DNA of 64,000 nt from Rhynchopus sp. YZ270_cl-10 (Eukaryota; Euglenozoa; Diplonemea; Diplonemida; Diplonemidae): assembly GCA_964035575.1 (NCBI GenBank), contig OZ037900.1, forward strand, positions 124,001 through 188,000. Reading direction: 5' to 3'. Each line of letters opens with the position of its first letter. Position 1 is the stretch's first letter. The notes under the pieces were generated by a model. That model worked only from the letters and a program-made list of their open reading frames with translations. It was not told the DNA's origin and did not search any database. A program made the position numbers and the translations under genes. Positions 31,010 to 41,236 of this stretch are shown here, one piece after another.

Positions 31010-31420
31010 TTCTTTGGTACAGCAAGCATGCACAGAAGCAGCAATGGAGCCTTGCCTCATATCATGGAGTGCATCTTCACATCTCGCCACAGATCATTAA
31101 CAAATGCTACGCAACATCGATGGCGCGTGGCTGCTGTGCACCGAAGCAAGCACACTCAGAAGCGGAAACTCCTCGCAAAACTGGTTGCGGAGTCTGTACC
31201 TGAGACCATCAGCAATGTACACAGCACAGCCAGTTTGCATCATTGGGGAACTTCGATCCAACTGAAGCCACAATCCGTGGTATCCATGGAGGGCCAGCAT
31301 GAAGTGCCGCAGTTGGAAGAGGTTAACAGGGAGGCAGATCGTGAAAGGATGGAGCATCGTGTGAAGCAAGAGGCGAAGGGGAAGCTGCAGCCCAACCGCA
31401 GGCAAATGTAATAATAGCTG
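31010..31420. repeat. Array block U, copy 1
   Basis: Recurs at about 39715-40185 and 44735-45190, and in part at 35400-35590. On the plus strand each copy can read KRKLLAKLV.ESVPE.ISNV, but indels of 4 and about 26 bases between copies shift the frame, so it is probably not a constrained coding exon. It lies upstream of a minus-strand gene in every case. Confidence 0.55.
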
Positions 31421-31935
31421 TACATATTTGAATCTTACTAGTAACACTAATGGTAGGTGAAAATAGCTGTTGGGGGGTTTTGGGATAAAACGTTTTCTTT
31501 TTCTGGTCTTGTGTCAGAAAACTGCGACGAAGGGAAAAAAAAACACAAATTCATAAAACAAAAAAAGAAGAAACTGGAACAATAACCTCTGAGCAGAGAA
31601 CGTTATGTTGGCCAAAAGGGTTGTCGTGCACAGATCCGTGAGGTGAGGTCAGTACACAGGTCGTGACGACACGCAGTCAAATAGTGCTCATGTACACATG
31701 TTGATTCCAAAAACAGAAGACACTGAAGTCCAGTTTAACTAATGTACGTTGTGTTAGATGCACCCTCCGAGGGCGTTGTGCGCACCTTGTATCGATACAC
31801 GTCTTTCAACACATTGCAGTCAGTTTGTCGAAAGAGGTATAACAAAAACAAAGTGACAAAAGGGCCTCAGAAGTGGCAAAAATTAAAGAAAAACAAAATA
31901 AAATACAAAACAAAATATCTATCTTAATCTCGTTT

Positions 31936-32328
31936 CTGGGCGGGGCGAATAAGAGATTTAGGGTGAATAGGAGATCTGGGTTGAGATATGCGATTATGGC
32001 CTGTTCTTGCAGGGGATAGGAGATGTGGTATTCCCATATGTCCTATTCACAGTATGCAAAAAAAACCTGACAAAGTGAATTAGAGATACCATATCTGCTG
32101 TTCAACCCATTTCTCCTATTCGGTATTTTTTTGTTTTTTGAAAACTTGGTTGTATTAGTGTAGCCACCCGAGGATGAACTCCACTATACTAAACACATCT
32201 ACGTCATTCCTGAGTGGCACCATGCCACGTGTTTTTTTGTTTTTGATTCAATAAAAAACCCCTATTTTTGGCTCGTCCGTTCGCCTATTTGAATATACCA
32301 AATCTCTTATTCACCCCCCTCCCCCCAG
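31936..32328. mobile_element. CTGGG MITE, array copy 1 (mariner-like)
   Basis: Ends CTGGGCGGGGCGAATAAGAG and complement ending CCCCCAG. The interior repeats GAATAGGAGAT in both directions. Compared with the other copies this one has an extra block of about 90 bases (32139-32230) carrying the AAAACTTGG repeat. Confidence 0.7.
32139..32188 (-). repeat. AAAACTTGG dispersed repeat, copy 3
   Basis: Lies inside the CTGGG MITE of unit 1 only and is absent from units 2-4, so it arrived after the units separated or was lost from the others. Confidence 0.55.
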
Positions 32329-32364
32329 TAAGAATAAACAAAAAAAAAGCAATAAACAAAAATG

Positions 32365-32393
32365 TGATGCTAAGCCTCTTGTGCTTAGTCATC
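32365..32393 (-). repeat. Stem-loop, GATG/CATC variant, downstream of mucin 1
   Basis: Arms GATGCTAAGC and GCTTAGTCATC, loop CTCTTGT. The canonical GGTG/CACC pair is replaced on both sides by GATG/CATC, a compensatory change. Lies about 320 bases past the mucin stop. Confidence 0.7.
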
Positions 32394-32711
32394 AACAAAG
32401 AGAGGGGGAATATCATGACGTCCACTTTACGTGAAATATAACACGAGAACAGGTAGCGTGATCACGCAACACGGCTTCATCGAAAATCACTAAAAACATA
32501 AGATTATGCTCTTTTGCGGCACTTTGACGAACTTTTTGTGTCAAATGACTGCACACTTGGTTCTCGTGTTACATGTTTTAAAACCGTCGGGTTCACTGTT
32601 CAATTCAATAAAGATGCAAATACTTGATACCGTTGTTGCTATATATCATTGTTCATATTTGTTTCCTTTCCTTACGGTGTTTGGCTATCTCTTGAGACAC
32701 TTCGCAGACCA

Positions 32712-35348
32712 TCAGATAGACTTCCTCGTGAGCTCCTCCACATCTGCGTCCTGCAGCAGGTCTGCCATGTCGTTGAGCGGCATCGACGACGCACTCTTGA
32801 AGAAGGCAAAGAACGCCGCCACACCAGCCATTCCCAGCACGGCAACAACAGCGACAACAATCCCGACAATTGCACCCGTGCTCAGTCCAGAGCTCTTCTC
32901 ATTGCTGTCGCTGCTGTCCTGCCCGTGGTTCGTCGCACCACGTGCCTCAGGGACAGACGTCTGCACAGGCTCGTCTGTCGCCCCATCTGTCGTCGGAACA
33001 GGTGTTGCAGTGGTCTGTGGTGAGCGTGAAGTCGTGTAAGTTCCAGGTGCCATTGTTCCAGGTGCCCTTGTTGGCGGTGCAGGTGTTGAAGCAGTCTGTC
33101 CAGGAACCATTGTTGCAGGTGCCCTTGTCGGGGGTGCAGGTGTTCCAGCAGTCTGTGGTGAGCGTGAAGTTCCGGGCACCATTGTTGCAGGTGCCCTTGT
33201 TGGCGGTGCAGGTGTTGAAGCAGTCTGTCCAGGAACCATTGTTGCAGGTGCCCTTGTTGGCGGTGCAGGTGTTCCTGGTGAGCGTGTTCCTGTCGTGGAT
33301 GTTCCGGGAACCATTGTTGCAGGTGCCCTTGTTGGCGGTGCAGGTGTTGAAGCAGTCTGTGGTGAGCGTGAAGTTCCAGGAACCACCGTTGCGGGTGCCC
33401 TTGTCGGTGGTGCAGGTGTTCCAGCAGTCTGTCCAGGAACCATTGTTGCAGGTGTCCTTGTTGGCGGTGCAGGTGTTCCAGCAGTCTGTGGTGAGCGTGA
33501 AGTTCCAGGAACCATTGTTGCAGGTGCCCTTGTCGGGGGTGCAGGTGTTGCAGCAGTCTGTGGTGAGCGTGTTCCTGTCGTGGCTGTTCCGGGAACCATT
33601 GTTACAGGTGCCCTTGTTGGCGGTGCAGGTGTTCCAGCAGTCTGTGGTGAGCGTGAAGTTCCAGGAACCACCGTTGCGGGTGCCCTTGTCGGTGGTGCAG
33701 GTGTTCCAGCAGTCTGTCCAGGAACCATTGTTGCAGGTGTCCTTGTTGGCGGTGCAGGTGTTCCAGCAGTCTGTGGTGAGCGTGAAGTTCCAGGAACCAT
33801 TGTTGCAGGTGCCCTTGTCGGGGGTGCAGGTGTTGAAGCAGTCTGTCCAGGAACCATTGTTGCAGGTGCCCTTGTAGGGGGTGCAGGTGTTGCAGCAGTC
33901 TGTGGTGAGCGTGAAGTTCCGGGCACCATTGTTGCAGGTGCCCTTGTCGGCGGTGCAGGTGTTCCAGCAGTCTGTGGTGAGCGTGTTCCTGTCGTGGCTG
34001 TTCCGGGAACCATTGTTACAGGTGCCCTTGTTGGCGGTGCAGGTGTTCCAGCAGTCTGTGGTGAGCGTGAAGTTCCAGGAACCACCGTTGCGGGTGCCCT
34101 TGTCGGTGGTGCAGGTGTTCCAGCAGTCTGTCCAGGAACCATTGTTGCAGGTGTCCTTGTTGGCGGTGCAGGTGTTCCAGCAGTCTGTGGTGAGCGTGAA
34201 GTTCCAGGAACCATTGTTGCAGGTGCCCTTGTCGGGGGTGCAGGTGTTGAAGCAGTCTGTCCAGGAACCATTGTTGCAGGTGCCCTTGTAGGGGGTGCAG
34301 GTGTTGCAGCAGTCTGTGGTGAGCGTGAAGTTCCGGGCACCATTGTTGCAGGTGCCCTTGTCGGCGGTGCAGGTGTTCCAGCAGTCTGTGGTGAGCGTGT
34401 TCCTGTCGTGGCTGTTCCGGGAACCATTGTTACAGGTGCCCTTGTTGGCGGTGCAGGTGTTCCAGCAGTCTGTGGTGAGCGTGAAGTTCCGGGCACAATT
34501 GTTGCAGGTGCCCTTGTTGGTGGTGCAGGTGTTCCAGCAGTCTGTCCAGGAACCATTGTTGCAGGTGCCCTTGTCGGGGGTGCAGGTGTTGAAGCAGTCT
34601 GTCCAGGAACCATTGTTGCAGGTGCCCTTGTCGGTGGTGCAGGTGTTCCAGCAGTCTGTGGTGAGCGTGTTCCTGTCGTGGCTGTTCCAGGAACCATTGT
34701 TGCAGGTGCCCTTGTAGGGGGTGCAGGTGTTGCAGCAGTCTGTGGTGAGCGTGAAGTTCCGGGCACCATTGTTGCAGGTGCCCTTGTCGGCGGTGCAGGT
34801 GTTCCAGCAGTCTGTGGTGAGCGTGTTCCTGTCGTGGCTGTTCCAGGAACCATTGTTGCAGGTGCCCTTGTAGGGGGTGCAGGTGTTCCAGCAGTCTGTG
34901 GTGAGCGTGAAGTTCCGGGCACAATTGTTGCAGGTGCCCTTGTTGGTGGTGCAGGTGTTCCAGCAGTCTGTGGTGAGCGTGTTCCTGTCGTGGCTGTTCC
35001 GGGAACCATTGTTACAGGTGCCCTTGTAGGGGGTGCAGGTGTTCCAGCAGTCTGTGGTGAGCGTGAAGTTCCGGGCACCATTGTTGCAGGTGTCCTTGTT
35101 GGCGGTGCAGGTGTTCCAGCAGTCTGTGGTGAGCGTGAAGTTCCGGGCACAATTGTTGCAGGTGCCCTTGTCGGTGGTGCAGGAGTTCCAGCAGTCTGTG
35201 GTGAGCGTGTTCCTGTCGTGGATGTTCCGGGAACCATTGTTGCAGGTGCCCTTGTTGGTGGGGCCATTGTTAGTGGTACAGGTGTGGGTGGGCTCTGTGT
35301 TCCAGACACAGTTGTGCACATCAGCACGAAGAGTGCCACGCGAAGCAT
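32712..35348 (-). CDS. Mucin-like type I membrane protein, array copy 1
   Basis: 878 residues. Signal peptide MLRVALFVLMCTTVSG. A long Pro/Thr/Ser-rich ectodomain of units such as TPAPPTRAPATMVPG alternating with TSRSPQTAG or TATTGTRSPQTAG spacers, rich in likely O-glycosylation sites. A membrane-proximal stretch SSDSNEKSS, one membrane helix starting GAIVGIVVAVVAVLG, and a short tail ending DLLQDADVEELTRKSI with an acidic cluster and a Leu pair. Predicted cell-surface mucin. An upstream in-frame ATG (12 codons earlier, MHLQ) is possible, but the MLRV start gives a standard signal peptide and a CAACAATG context. Tail and membrane part are conserved in all five copies while the repeats differ. 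Closest to copy 2. Confidence 0.85.
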   Translation of the reverse strand: MLRVALFVLMCTTVSGTQSPPTPVPLTMAPPTRAPATMVPGTSTTGTRSPQTAGTPAPPTRAPATIVPGTSRSPQTAGTPAPPTRTPATMVPGTSRSPQTAGTPAPPTRAPVTMVPGTATTGTRSPQTAGTPAPPTRAPATIVPGTSRSPQTAGTPAPPTRAPATMVPGTATTGTRSPQTAGTPAPPTRAPATMVPGTSRSPQTAATPAPPTRAPATMVPGTATTGTRSPQTAGTPAPPTRAPATMVPGQTASTPAPPTRAPATMVPGQTAGTPAPPTRAPATIVPGTSRSPQTAGTPAPPTRAPVTMVPGTATTGTRSPQTAGTPAPPTRAPATMVPGTSRSPQTAATPAPPTRAPATMVPGQTASTPAPPTRAPATMVPGTSRSPQTAGTPAPPTRTPATMVPGQTAGTPAPPTRAPATVVPGTSRSPQTAGTPAPPTRAPVTMVPGTATTGTRSPQTAGTPAPPTRAPATMVPGTSRSPQTAATPAPPTRAPATMVPGQTASTPAPPTRAPATMVPGTSRSPQTAGTPAPPTRTPATMVPGQTAGTPAPPTRAPATVVPGTSRSPQTAGTPAPPTRAPVTMVPGTATTGTRSPQTAATPAPPTRAPATMVPGTSRSPQTAGTPAPPTRTPATMVPGQTAGTPAPPTRAPATVVPGTSRSPQTASTPAPPTRAPATMVPGTSTTGTRSPGTPAPPTRAPATMVPGQTASTPAPPTRAPATMVPGTSRSPQTAGTPAPPTRAPATMVPGQTASTPAPPTRAPGTMAPGTYTTSRSPQTTATPVPTTDGATDEPVQTSVPEARGATNHGQDSSDSNEKSSGLSTGAIVGIVVAVVAVLGMAGVAAFFAFFKSASSMPLNDMADLLQDADVEELTRKSI

Positions 35349-35399
35349 TGTTGCTGTGTGTATGTGTTGTATCTGGAGGTGCATTGAATAGGTGCGTGG

Positions 35400-35590
35400 G
35401 AGTGTGGTGTCAAAATCGATGGCACGTGGCTGCTGTGCACCGGAGCAAGCACACGAGGTGCAATACAACGTGACTGCGGCTCAGAAGCGGAAACTCCTCG
35501 CAAAACTGGTTGGGGAATCTGTACCTGAGGCCATCAGCAATGTACACAGCACAGCCAGTTTGCATCGTTGGGGAACTTGAAGCCACAATA
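35400..35590. repeat. Array block U, truncated copy
   Basis: Contains only the AAACTCCTCGCAAAACTGGT to CATCGTTGGGGAACTT part of block U, joined directly to block V (35590-36050). Confidence 0.5.
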
Positions 35591-36055
35591 TAATGGTAGG
35601 TGAAAATAGCTGTTGGGGGTTTTGGGAGAAAACGATTTCTTTTTCTGGTCTTGTGTCAGAAAAATGTGACGAAGGGAAAAAAAACAAAAAAAGAAGAAAC
35701 TGGAACAATAACCCCTGAGCAGAGAACATTATGTAGGCCACAGGGTTGTCGTGCACAGATCCGTGAGGTGAGGTCAGTACACAGGTCGTGACGACACGCA
35801 GTCAAATAGTGCTCATGTACACATGTTGATTCCAAAAACAGAAGACACTGAAGTCCAGTTTAACTAATGTACGTTGTGTTAGATGCACCCTCCGAGGGCG
35901 TTGTGCGCACCTTGTATTGATACACGTCTTTCAACACATTGCAGTCCGCTTGAAAGAAGTATAACAAAAACAAAGTGACAAAAGGGCCTCAGAAGTGGCA
36001 ATAATTAAAAAAAAAACAAAAATACAAAACAAAATAATCTATCTGAACCTCGTCT

Positions 36056-37001
36056 CTGGGAGGGGCGAATAAGAGATTTAGGGTGAATAGGAGATCTGGG
36101 TTGAGATATGCGATTATGGCCTGTTCTTGCAGGGGATAGGAGATGTGGTATTCCCATATGTCCTATTCACAGTATGCAAAAAAAACGTGACAAAGTGAAT
36201 TAGAGATACCATATCTGCTGTTCAACCCATTTCTCCTATTCGCTTTTGTAATTGTTTTTTGTTTTTTTGATTCAATAAAAAACCCCTATTTTTGGCTCGT
36301 CCGTTCGCCTATTTGAAGATACCAAATCTCTTACCGGCCGCGTATATATTACGTCGCGTACTAATTAAGTCGGTTAGGGCAGATGCCGACTTAATTAGTA
36401 CGCGACGTAATAAGTGTGCGACGTAATTAATTTTTTGAAGAAAAACAAAATCTACGTACAAGGTGAGTGGGAAGGATGTCTGGCATTTCTCTTGGTGTTG
36501 GCGTGTTGTCCCTCGGCCCTTGACAAGGTTACATTGGGCAGAGATTGCAGCATGCAAACGTTTTTTTAATGTTTGTTCGAATATGAACGAATGGCTCAAA
36601 TTGCGGATTTGAGGAACTCCATCGGCACTTCCCACTCCTTGCGCATACGGAGGTACTAGACGCACTGTGGCAGAGTTCTCACCGATTTCTTCCACCTTAC
36701 CCTGTGCTGTCTACACGCGCCGCGTGTTGGGTTTGTTCTCCTCCTCGCTCACACACATCTGCGATGACTTCGGGATTGTGTGGGTTTGGTGGTATCCCCC
36801 CCAGTGATGTGCCCACACCAGCTGTGTTCCAACATGATTACCCCCACTTTTTTTTTCACCTTACGGTGTGTACTAATTACGTCGCTTTTTGGGCGCCCGC
36901 GGGCCCCCAAAAAGCGACTTAATTAGTACGCGACGTAATAAGTACCCCCCGAAATAAATACGCGACGTAATATGTACGCGGCCGGTATTCACCTCCCCCA
37001 G
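36056..37001. mobile_element. CTGGG MITE, array copy 2, interrupted
   Basis: Same ends as the other copies but split near its right end by a 652-base element (36334-36985). Confidence 0.7.
36334..36985. mobile_element. CCGGCCGCG element inserted at TA in the CTGGG MITE
   Basis: Ends CCGGCCGCGTATATATTACG and complement closing GCGGCCGG, flanked by TA at 36332-36333 and 36986-36987. The uninterrupted sequence CTCTTATTCACC is seen at the matching place in array units 1, 3 and 4, which proves insertion with TA duplication (Tc1/mariner-type). Subterminal repeats contain TACTAATTAAGTCG and GCGACGTAAT. The interior (36440-36840) has more balanced composition. A minus-strand frame containing VPQIRNLSHSFIFEQTLKKR could be a transposase remnant, not confirmed. 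Confidence 0.85.
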
Positions 37002-37038
37002 TAAGAATAAACAAAAAAAAAGCAATAAACAAAAATGT

Positions 37039-37066
37039 GATGCTAAGCCTCTTGTGCTTAGTCATC
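37039..37066 (-). repeat. Stem-loop, GATG/CATC variant, downstream of mucin 2
   Basis: Identical to the unit-1 copy. The stop of the gene lies 319 bases away. Confidence 0.7.
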
Positions 37067-37384
37067 AACAAAGAGAGGGGGAATATCATGACGTCCACTT
37101 TACGTGAAATATAACACGAGAACAGGTAGCGTGATCACGCAACACGGCTTCATCGAAAAGCACCAAAAACAGAATATCATGTCATTTTGCGGTACTCTGA
37201 CGAACTTTTTGTGTCAAATGACTGCACACTTGGTTCTCGTGTTACATGTTTTAAAACCGTCGGGTTCACTGTTCAATTCAATAAAGATGCAAATACTTGA
37301 TACCGTTGTTGCTATATATCATTGTTCATATTTGTTTCCTTTCCTTACGGTGTTTGGCTATCTCTTGAGACACTTCGCAGACCA

Positions 37385-39553
37385 TCAGATAGACTTCCTC
37401 GTGAGCTCCTCCACATCTGCGTCCTGCAGCAGGTCTGCCATGTCGTTGAGCGGCATCGACGACGCACTCTTGAAGAAGGCAAAGAACGCCGCCACACCAG
37501 CCATTCCCAGCACGGCAACAACAGCGACAACAATCCCGACAATTGCACCCGTGCTCAGTCCAGAGCTCTTCTCATTGCTGTCGCTGCTGTCCTGCCCGTG
37601 GTTCGTCGCACCACGTGCCTCAGGGACAGACGTCTGCACAGGCTCGTCTGTCGCCCCATCTGTCGTCGGAACAGGTGTTGCAGTGGTCTGTGGTGAGCGT
37701 GAAGTCGTGTAAGTTCCAGGTGCCATTGTTCCAGGTGCCCTTGTTGGCGGTGCAGGTGTTGAAGCAGTCTGTCCAGGAACCATTGTTGCAGGTGCCCTTG
37801 TCGGGGGTGCAGGTGTTCCAGCAGTCTGTGGTGAGCGTGAAGTTCCGGGCACCATTGTTGCAGGTGCCCTTGTTGGCGGTGCAGGTGTTGAAGCAGTCTG
37901 TCCAGGAACCATTGTTGCAGGTGCCCTTGTTGGCGGTGCAGGTGTTCCTGGTGAGCGTGTTCCTGTCGTGGATGTTCCGGGAACCATTGTTGCAGGTGCC
38001 CTTGTTGGCGGTGCAGGTGTTGAAGCAGTCTGTGGTGAGCGTGAAGTTCCAGGAACCACTGTTGCGGGTGCCCTTGTTGGCGGTGCAGGTGTTCCAGCAG
38101 TCTGTCCAGGAACCATTGTTGCAGGTGCCTTTGTCGGTGGTGCAGGTGTTGAGGCAGTCTGTGGTGAGCGTGAAGTTCCAGGAACCACTGTTGCGGGTGC
38201 CCTTGTTGGCGGTGCAGGTGTTCCAGCAGTCTGTCCAGGAACCATTGTTGCAGGTGCCCTTGTTGGAGGTGCAGGAGTTCCAGCAGTCTGTGGTGAGCGT
38301 GAAGTTCCAGGAACCACCGTTGCGGGTGCCCTTGTCGGTGGTGCAGGTGTTCCAGCAGTCTGTCCAGGAACCATTGTTGCAGGTGCCCTTGTTGGCGGTG
38401 CAGGTGTTCCTGGTGAGCGTGTTCCTGTCGTGGATGTTCCGGGAACCATTGTTGCAGGTGCCCTTGTTGGCGGTGCAGGTGTTGAAGCAGTCTGTGGTGA
38501 GCGTGAAGTTCCAGGAACCACTGTTGCGGGTGCCCTTGTTGGTGGTGCAGGTGTTCCAGCAGTCTGTCCAGGAACCATTGTTGCAGGTGCCCTTGTTGGA
38601 GGTGCAGGAGTTCCAGCAGTCTGTGGTGAGCGTGAAGTTCCAGGAACCACTGTTGCGGGTGCCCTTGTTGGCGGTGCAGGTGTTCCAGCAGTCTGTCCAG
38701 GAACCATTGTTGCAGGTGCCCTTGTTGGAGGTGCAGGAGTTCCAGCAGTCTGTGGTGAGCGTGAAGTTCCAGGAACCACTGTTGCGGGTGCCCTTGTTGG
38801 CGGTGCAGGTGTTCCTGGTGAGCGTGTTCCTGTCGTGGATGTTCCGGGAACCATTGTTGCAGGTGCCCTTGTTGGCGGTGCAGGTGTTGAAGCAGTCTGT
38901 GGTGAGCGTGAAGTTCCAGGAACCACTGTTGCGGGTGCCCTTGTTGGTGGTGCAGGTGTTCCAGCAGTCTGTCCAGGAACCATTGTTGCAGGTGCCCTTG
39001 TTGGAGGTGCAGGTGTTGAGGCAGTCTGTGGTGAGCGTGAAGTTCCAGGAACCACTGTTGCGGGTGCCCTTGTTGGCGGTGCAGGTGTTCCAGCAGTCTG
39101 TCCAGGAACCATTGTTGCAGGTGCCCTTGTTGGAGGTGCAGGTGTTCCAGCAGTCTGTGGTGAGCGTGAAGTTCCAGGAACCACTGTTGCGGGTGCCCTT
39201 GTTGGCGGTGCAGGTGTTCCAGCAGTCTGTCCAGGAACCATTGTTGCAGGTGCCTTTGTCGGTGGTGCAGGTGTTGAGGCAGTCTGTGGCGAGCGTGAAG
39301 TTCCAGGAACCACTGCTGCGGGTGCCCTTGTTGGCGGTGCAGGTGTTCCAGCAGTCTGTGGTGAGCGTGAAGTTCCAGGAACAATTGTTACAGGTGCCCT
39401 TGTCGGTGGCGCAGGTGTTGCAGCAGTCTGTCCAGGAACCATTGTTGCAGGTGCCCTTGTTGGTGGGGACATTGTTAGTGGTACAGGTGTGGGTAGGCTC
39501 TGTGTTCCAGACACAGTTGTGCACATCAGCACGAAGAGTGCCACGCGAAGCAT
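37385..39553 (-). CDS. Mucin-like type I membrane protein, array copy 2
   Basis: 722 residues, with the same signal peptide, membrane helix and tail as copy 1. Repeat units are mainly QTAGTPAPPTRAPATVVPG and TSRSPQTASTPAPPT. Four TSTTGTRSPGTPAPPT blocks mark a longer-period repeat of roughly 110-130 residues, a sign of recent unit-level duplication. The membrane-proximal TYTTSRSPQTTATPVPTTDG is shared with copy 1 only, so these two are sisters. Confidence 0.85.
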   Translation of the reverse strand: MLRVALFVLMCTTVSGTQSLPTPVPLTMSPPTRAPATMVPGQTAATPAPPTRAPVTIVPGTSRSPQTAGTPAPPTRAPAAVVPGTSRSPQTASTPAPPTKAPATMVPGQTAGTPAPPTRAPATVVPGTSRSPQTAGTPAPPTRAPATMVPGQTAGTPAPPTRAPATVVPGTSRSPQTASTPAPPTRAPATMVPGQTAGTPAPPTRAPATVVPGTSRSPQTASTPAPPTRAPATMVPGTSTTGTRSPGTPAPPTRAPATVVPGTSRSPQTAGTPAPPTRAPATMVPGQTAGTPAPPTRAPATVVPGTSRSPQTAGTPAPPTRAPATMVPGQTAGTPAPPTRAPATVVPGTSRSPQTASTPAPPTRAPATMVPGTSTTGTRSPGTPAPPTRAPATMVPGQTAGTPAPPTRAPATVVPGTSRSPQTAGTPAPPTRAPATMVPGQTAGTPAPPTRAPATVVPGTSRSPQTASTPAPPTKAPATMVPGQTAGTPAPPTRAPATVVPGTSRSPQTASTPAPPTRAPATMVPGTSTTGTRSPGTPAPPTRAPATMVPGQTASTPAPPTRAPATMVPGTSRSPQTAGTPAPPTRAPATMVPGQTASTPAPPTRAPGTMAPGTYTTSRSPQTTATPVPTTDGATDEPVQTSVPEARGATNHGQDSSDSNEKSSGLSTGAIVGIVVAVVAVLGMAGVAAFFAFFKSASSMPLNDMADLLQDADVEELTRKSI

Positions 39554-39714
39554 TGTTGCTGTGTGTATGTGTTGTATCTGGAGGTGCATTGAATAGGTGC
39601 GTGGGAGTGTTGTGTAGTTGCCACATTATTAGGAAGATGCGCATGGTTGCAAAAGAAAAACCCTATTTTATTTTTATTTTGTAAGATGCAACTGGGTCGG
39701 ATGTCATTTGGACC

Positions 39715-40190
39715 AAAGAAGCGGTTATAAACTCCGCCAATGCTGAAGGTGGTTGCTTTGGTATAGCAATCATGCACAGAAGCAGCAATGGAGCCTTGCC
39801 TCATATCATGGACAGTGCATCTTCTCACATCTCGCCACAGATCATTAACAAATGCTACGCAAAATCGATGGCACGTGGCTGCTGTGAACCGGAGCAAGCA
39901 CACGAGGTGCAATAGAACGTGACTGCGGCTCAGAAGCGGAAACTCCTCGCAAAACTGGTTGGGGAGTCTGTACCTGAGGCCATCAGCAATGTACACAGCA
40001 CAGCCAGTTTGCATCGTTGGGGAACTTCGATCCAACTGAAGCCACAATCCGTGGTATGGAGGGCCAGTTTGAAGTGCCGCGGTTGGAAGAGGCTGACAGG
40101 GAGACAGATCGAAAGGATGTAGGACTGCATCGTGTGAAGCAAGAGGCGAAGGGGAAGCTGCAGCCCAACCGCCGGCAATCGTAATAATAG
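39715..40190. repeat. Array block U, copy 2
   Basis: Upstream of mucin 2. Differs from copy 1 by an extra 26-base stretch and a 4-base deletion. A short W-type block (TGCAACTGGGTCGG) precedes it at about 39645-39700. Confidence 0.5.
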
Positions 40191-40705
40191 CTGTACATAT
40201 TTGAATCTTACTAGTTACACTAATGGTCGGTGAAAATAGCTGTTGGGGGGTTTTGGGATAAAACGTTTTCTTTTTCTGGTCTTGTGTCAGAAAACTGCGA
40301 CGAAGGGAAAAAAAACACAAATTCATAAAACAAAAAAAGAAGAAACTGGAACAATAACCTCTGAGCAGAGAACGTTATGTTGGCCACAGGGTTGTCGTGC
40401 ACAGATCCGTGAGGTGAGGTCAGTACACAGGTCGTGACGACACGCAGTCAAATAGTGCTCATGTACACATGTTGATTCCAAAAACAGAAGACACTGAAGT
40501 CCAGTTTAACTAATGTACGCTGTGTTAGATGCACCCTCCGAGGGCGTTGTGCGCACCTTGTATCGATACACGTCTTTCAACACATTGCAGTCCGCTTGAA
40601 AGAAGTATAACAAAAACAAAGTGACAAAAGGGCCTCAGAAGTGGCAAAAATTAAAGAAAAACAAAGAAAAAAAAGCAAAACAAAATATCTATCTTAATCT
40701 CGTTT

Positions 40706-40983
40706 CTGGGCGGGGTGAATAAGAGAAATAGGGTGAATAGGAGATCTGGGTTGAGATATGCGATTATGGCAGTATGCAAAAAAAGGAAGAAGCAAAAAAA
40801 AACGTGACAAAGTGAATTAGAGATACCATATCTGCTGTTCAACCCATTCAACCCAGTTTCTCCCATTCGCTTTTTTTGCTTGTTTTGTTTTTTGTTTTTG
40901 ATTCAATAAAAACCCCCTATTTTTGGCTTGCACGTTCGCCTATTTGAAGATACCAAATCTCTTATTCACCCCCCTCCCCCCAG
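40706..40983. mobile_element. CTGGG MITE, array copy 3
   Basis: Shorter than copy 1. It lacks part of the interior and the AAAACTTGG insertion, and its right end (CTCTTATTCACC) is intact. Confidence 0.65.
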
Positions 40984-41019
40984 TAAGAATAAACAAAAAA
41001 AATTAATAAACAAAAATGT

Positions 41020-41047
41020 GATGCTAAGCCTCTTGTGCTTAGTCATC
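41020..41047 (-). repeat. Stem-loop, GATG/CATC variant, unit 3
   Basis: Now about 1.6 kb from the mucin 3 stop because of the insertion at 41237-42514. In the other units the spacing is about 300-360 bases. Confidence 0.65.
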
Positions 41048-41236
41048 AACAAAGAGAGGGGGAATATCATGACGTCCACTTTACGTGAAATATAACACGA
41101 GAACAGGTAGCGCCATCACGCAACACGGCTTCATCGAAAAGCACCAAAAACATAAGATTATGCTCTTTTGCGGCACTTTGACGAACTTTTTGTGTAAAGT
41201 TACTGCACACTTGGTTCTCGTACTATATGTTTTTAA

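Larger units (their letters stand above)
30759..32711. other. Array spacer between mucin gene 1 and Cys-rich gene 2
   Basis: No supported gene. Built of blocks that recur in each array unit: block U (about 31010-31420), block V (about 31430-31930), the CTGGG MITE, the stem-loop and a mucin 3' flank of about 320 bases containing AATAAAG-type text. Confidence 0.6.

Noticed and set aside
33295-35391. 698-codon plus-strand open frame opposite mucin 1, and similar ones opposite mucins 2-4
   Set aside because: Open because the repeat period is a multiple of three. It lacks a signal peptide or domain, while the minus frame has signal, membrane helix and a tail conserved in all copies.
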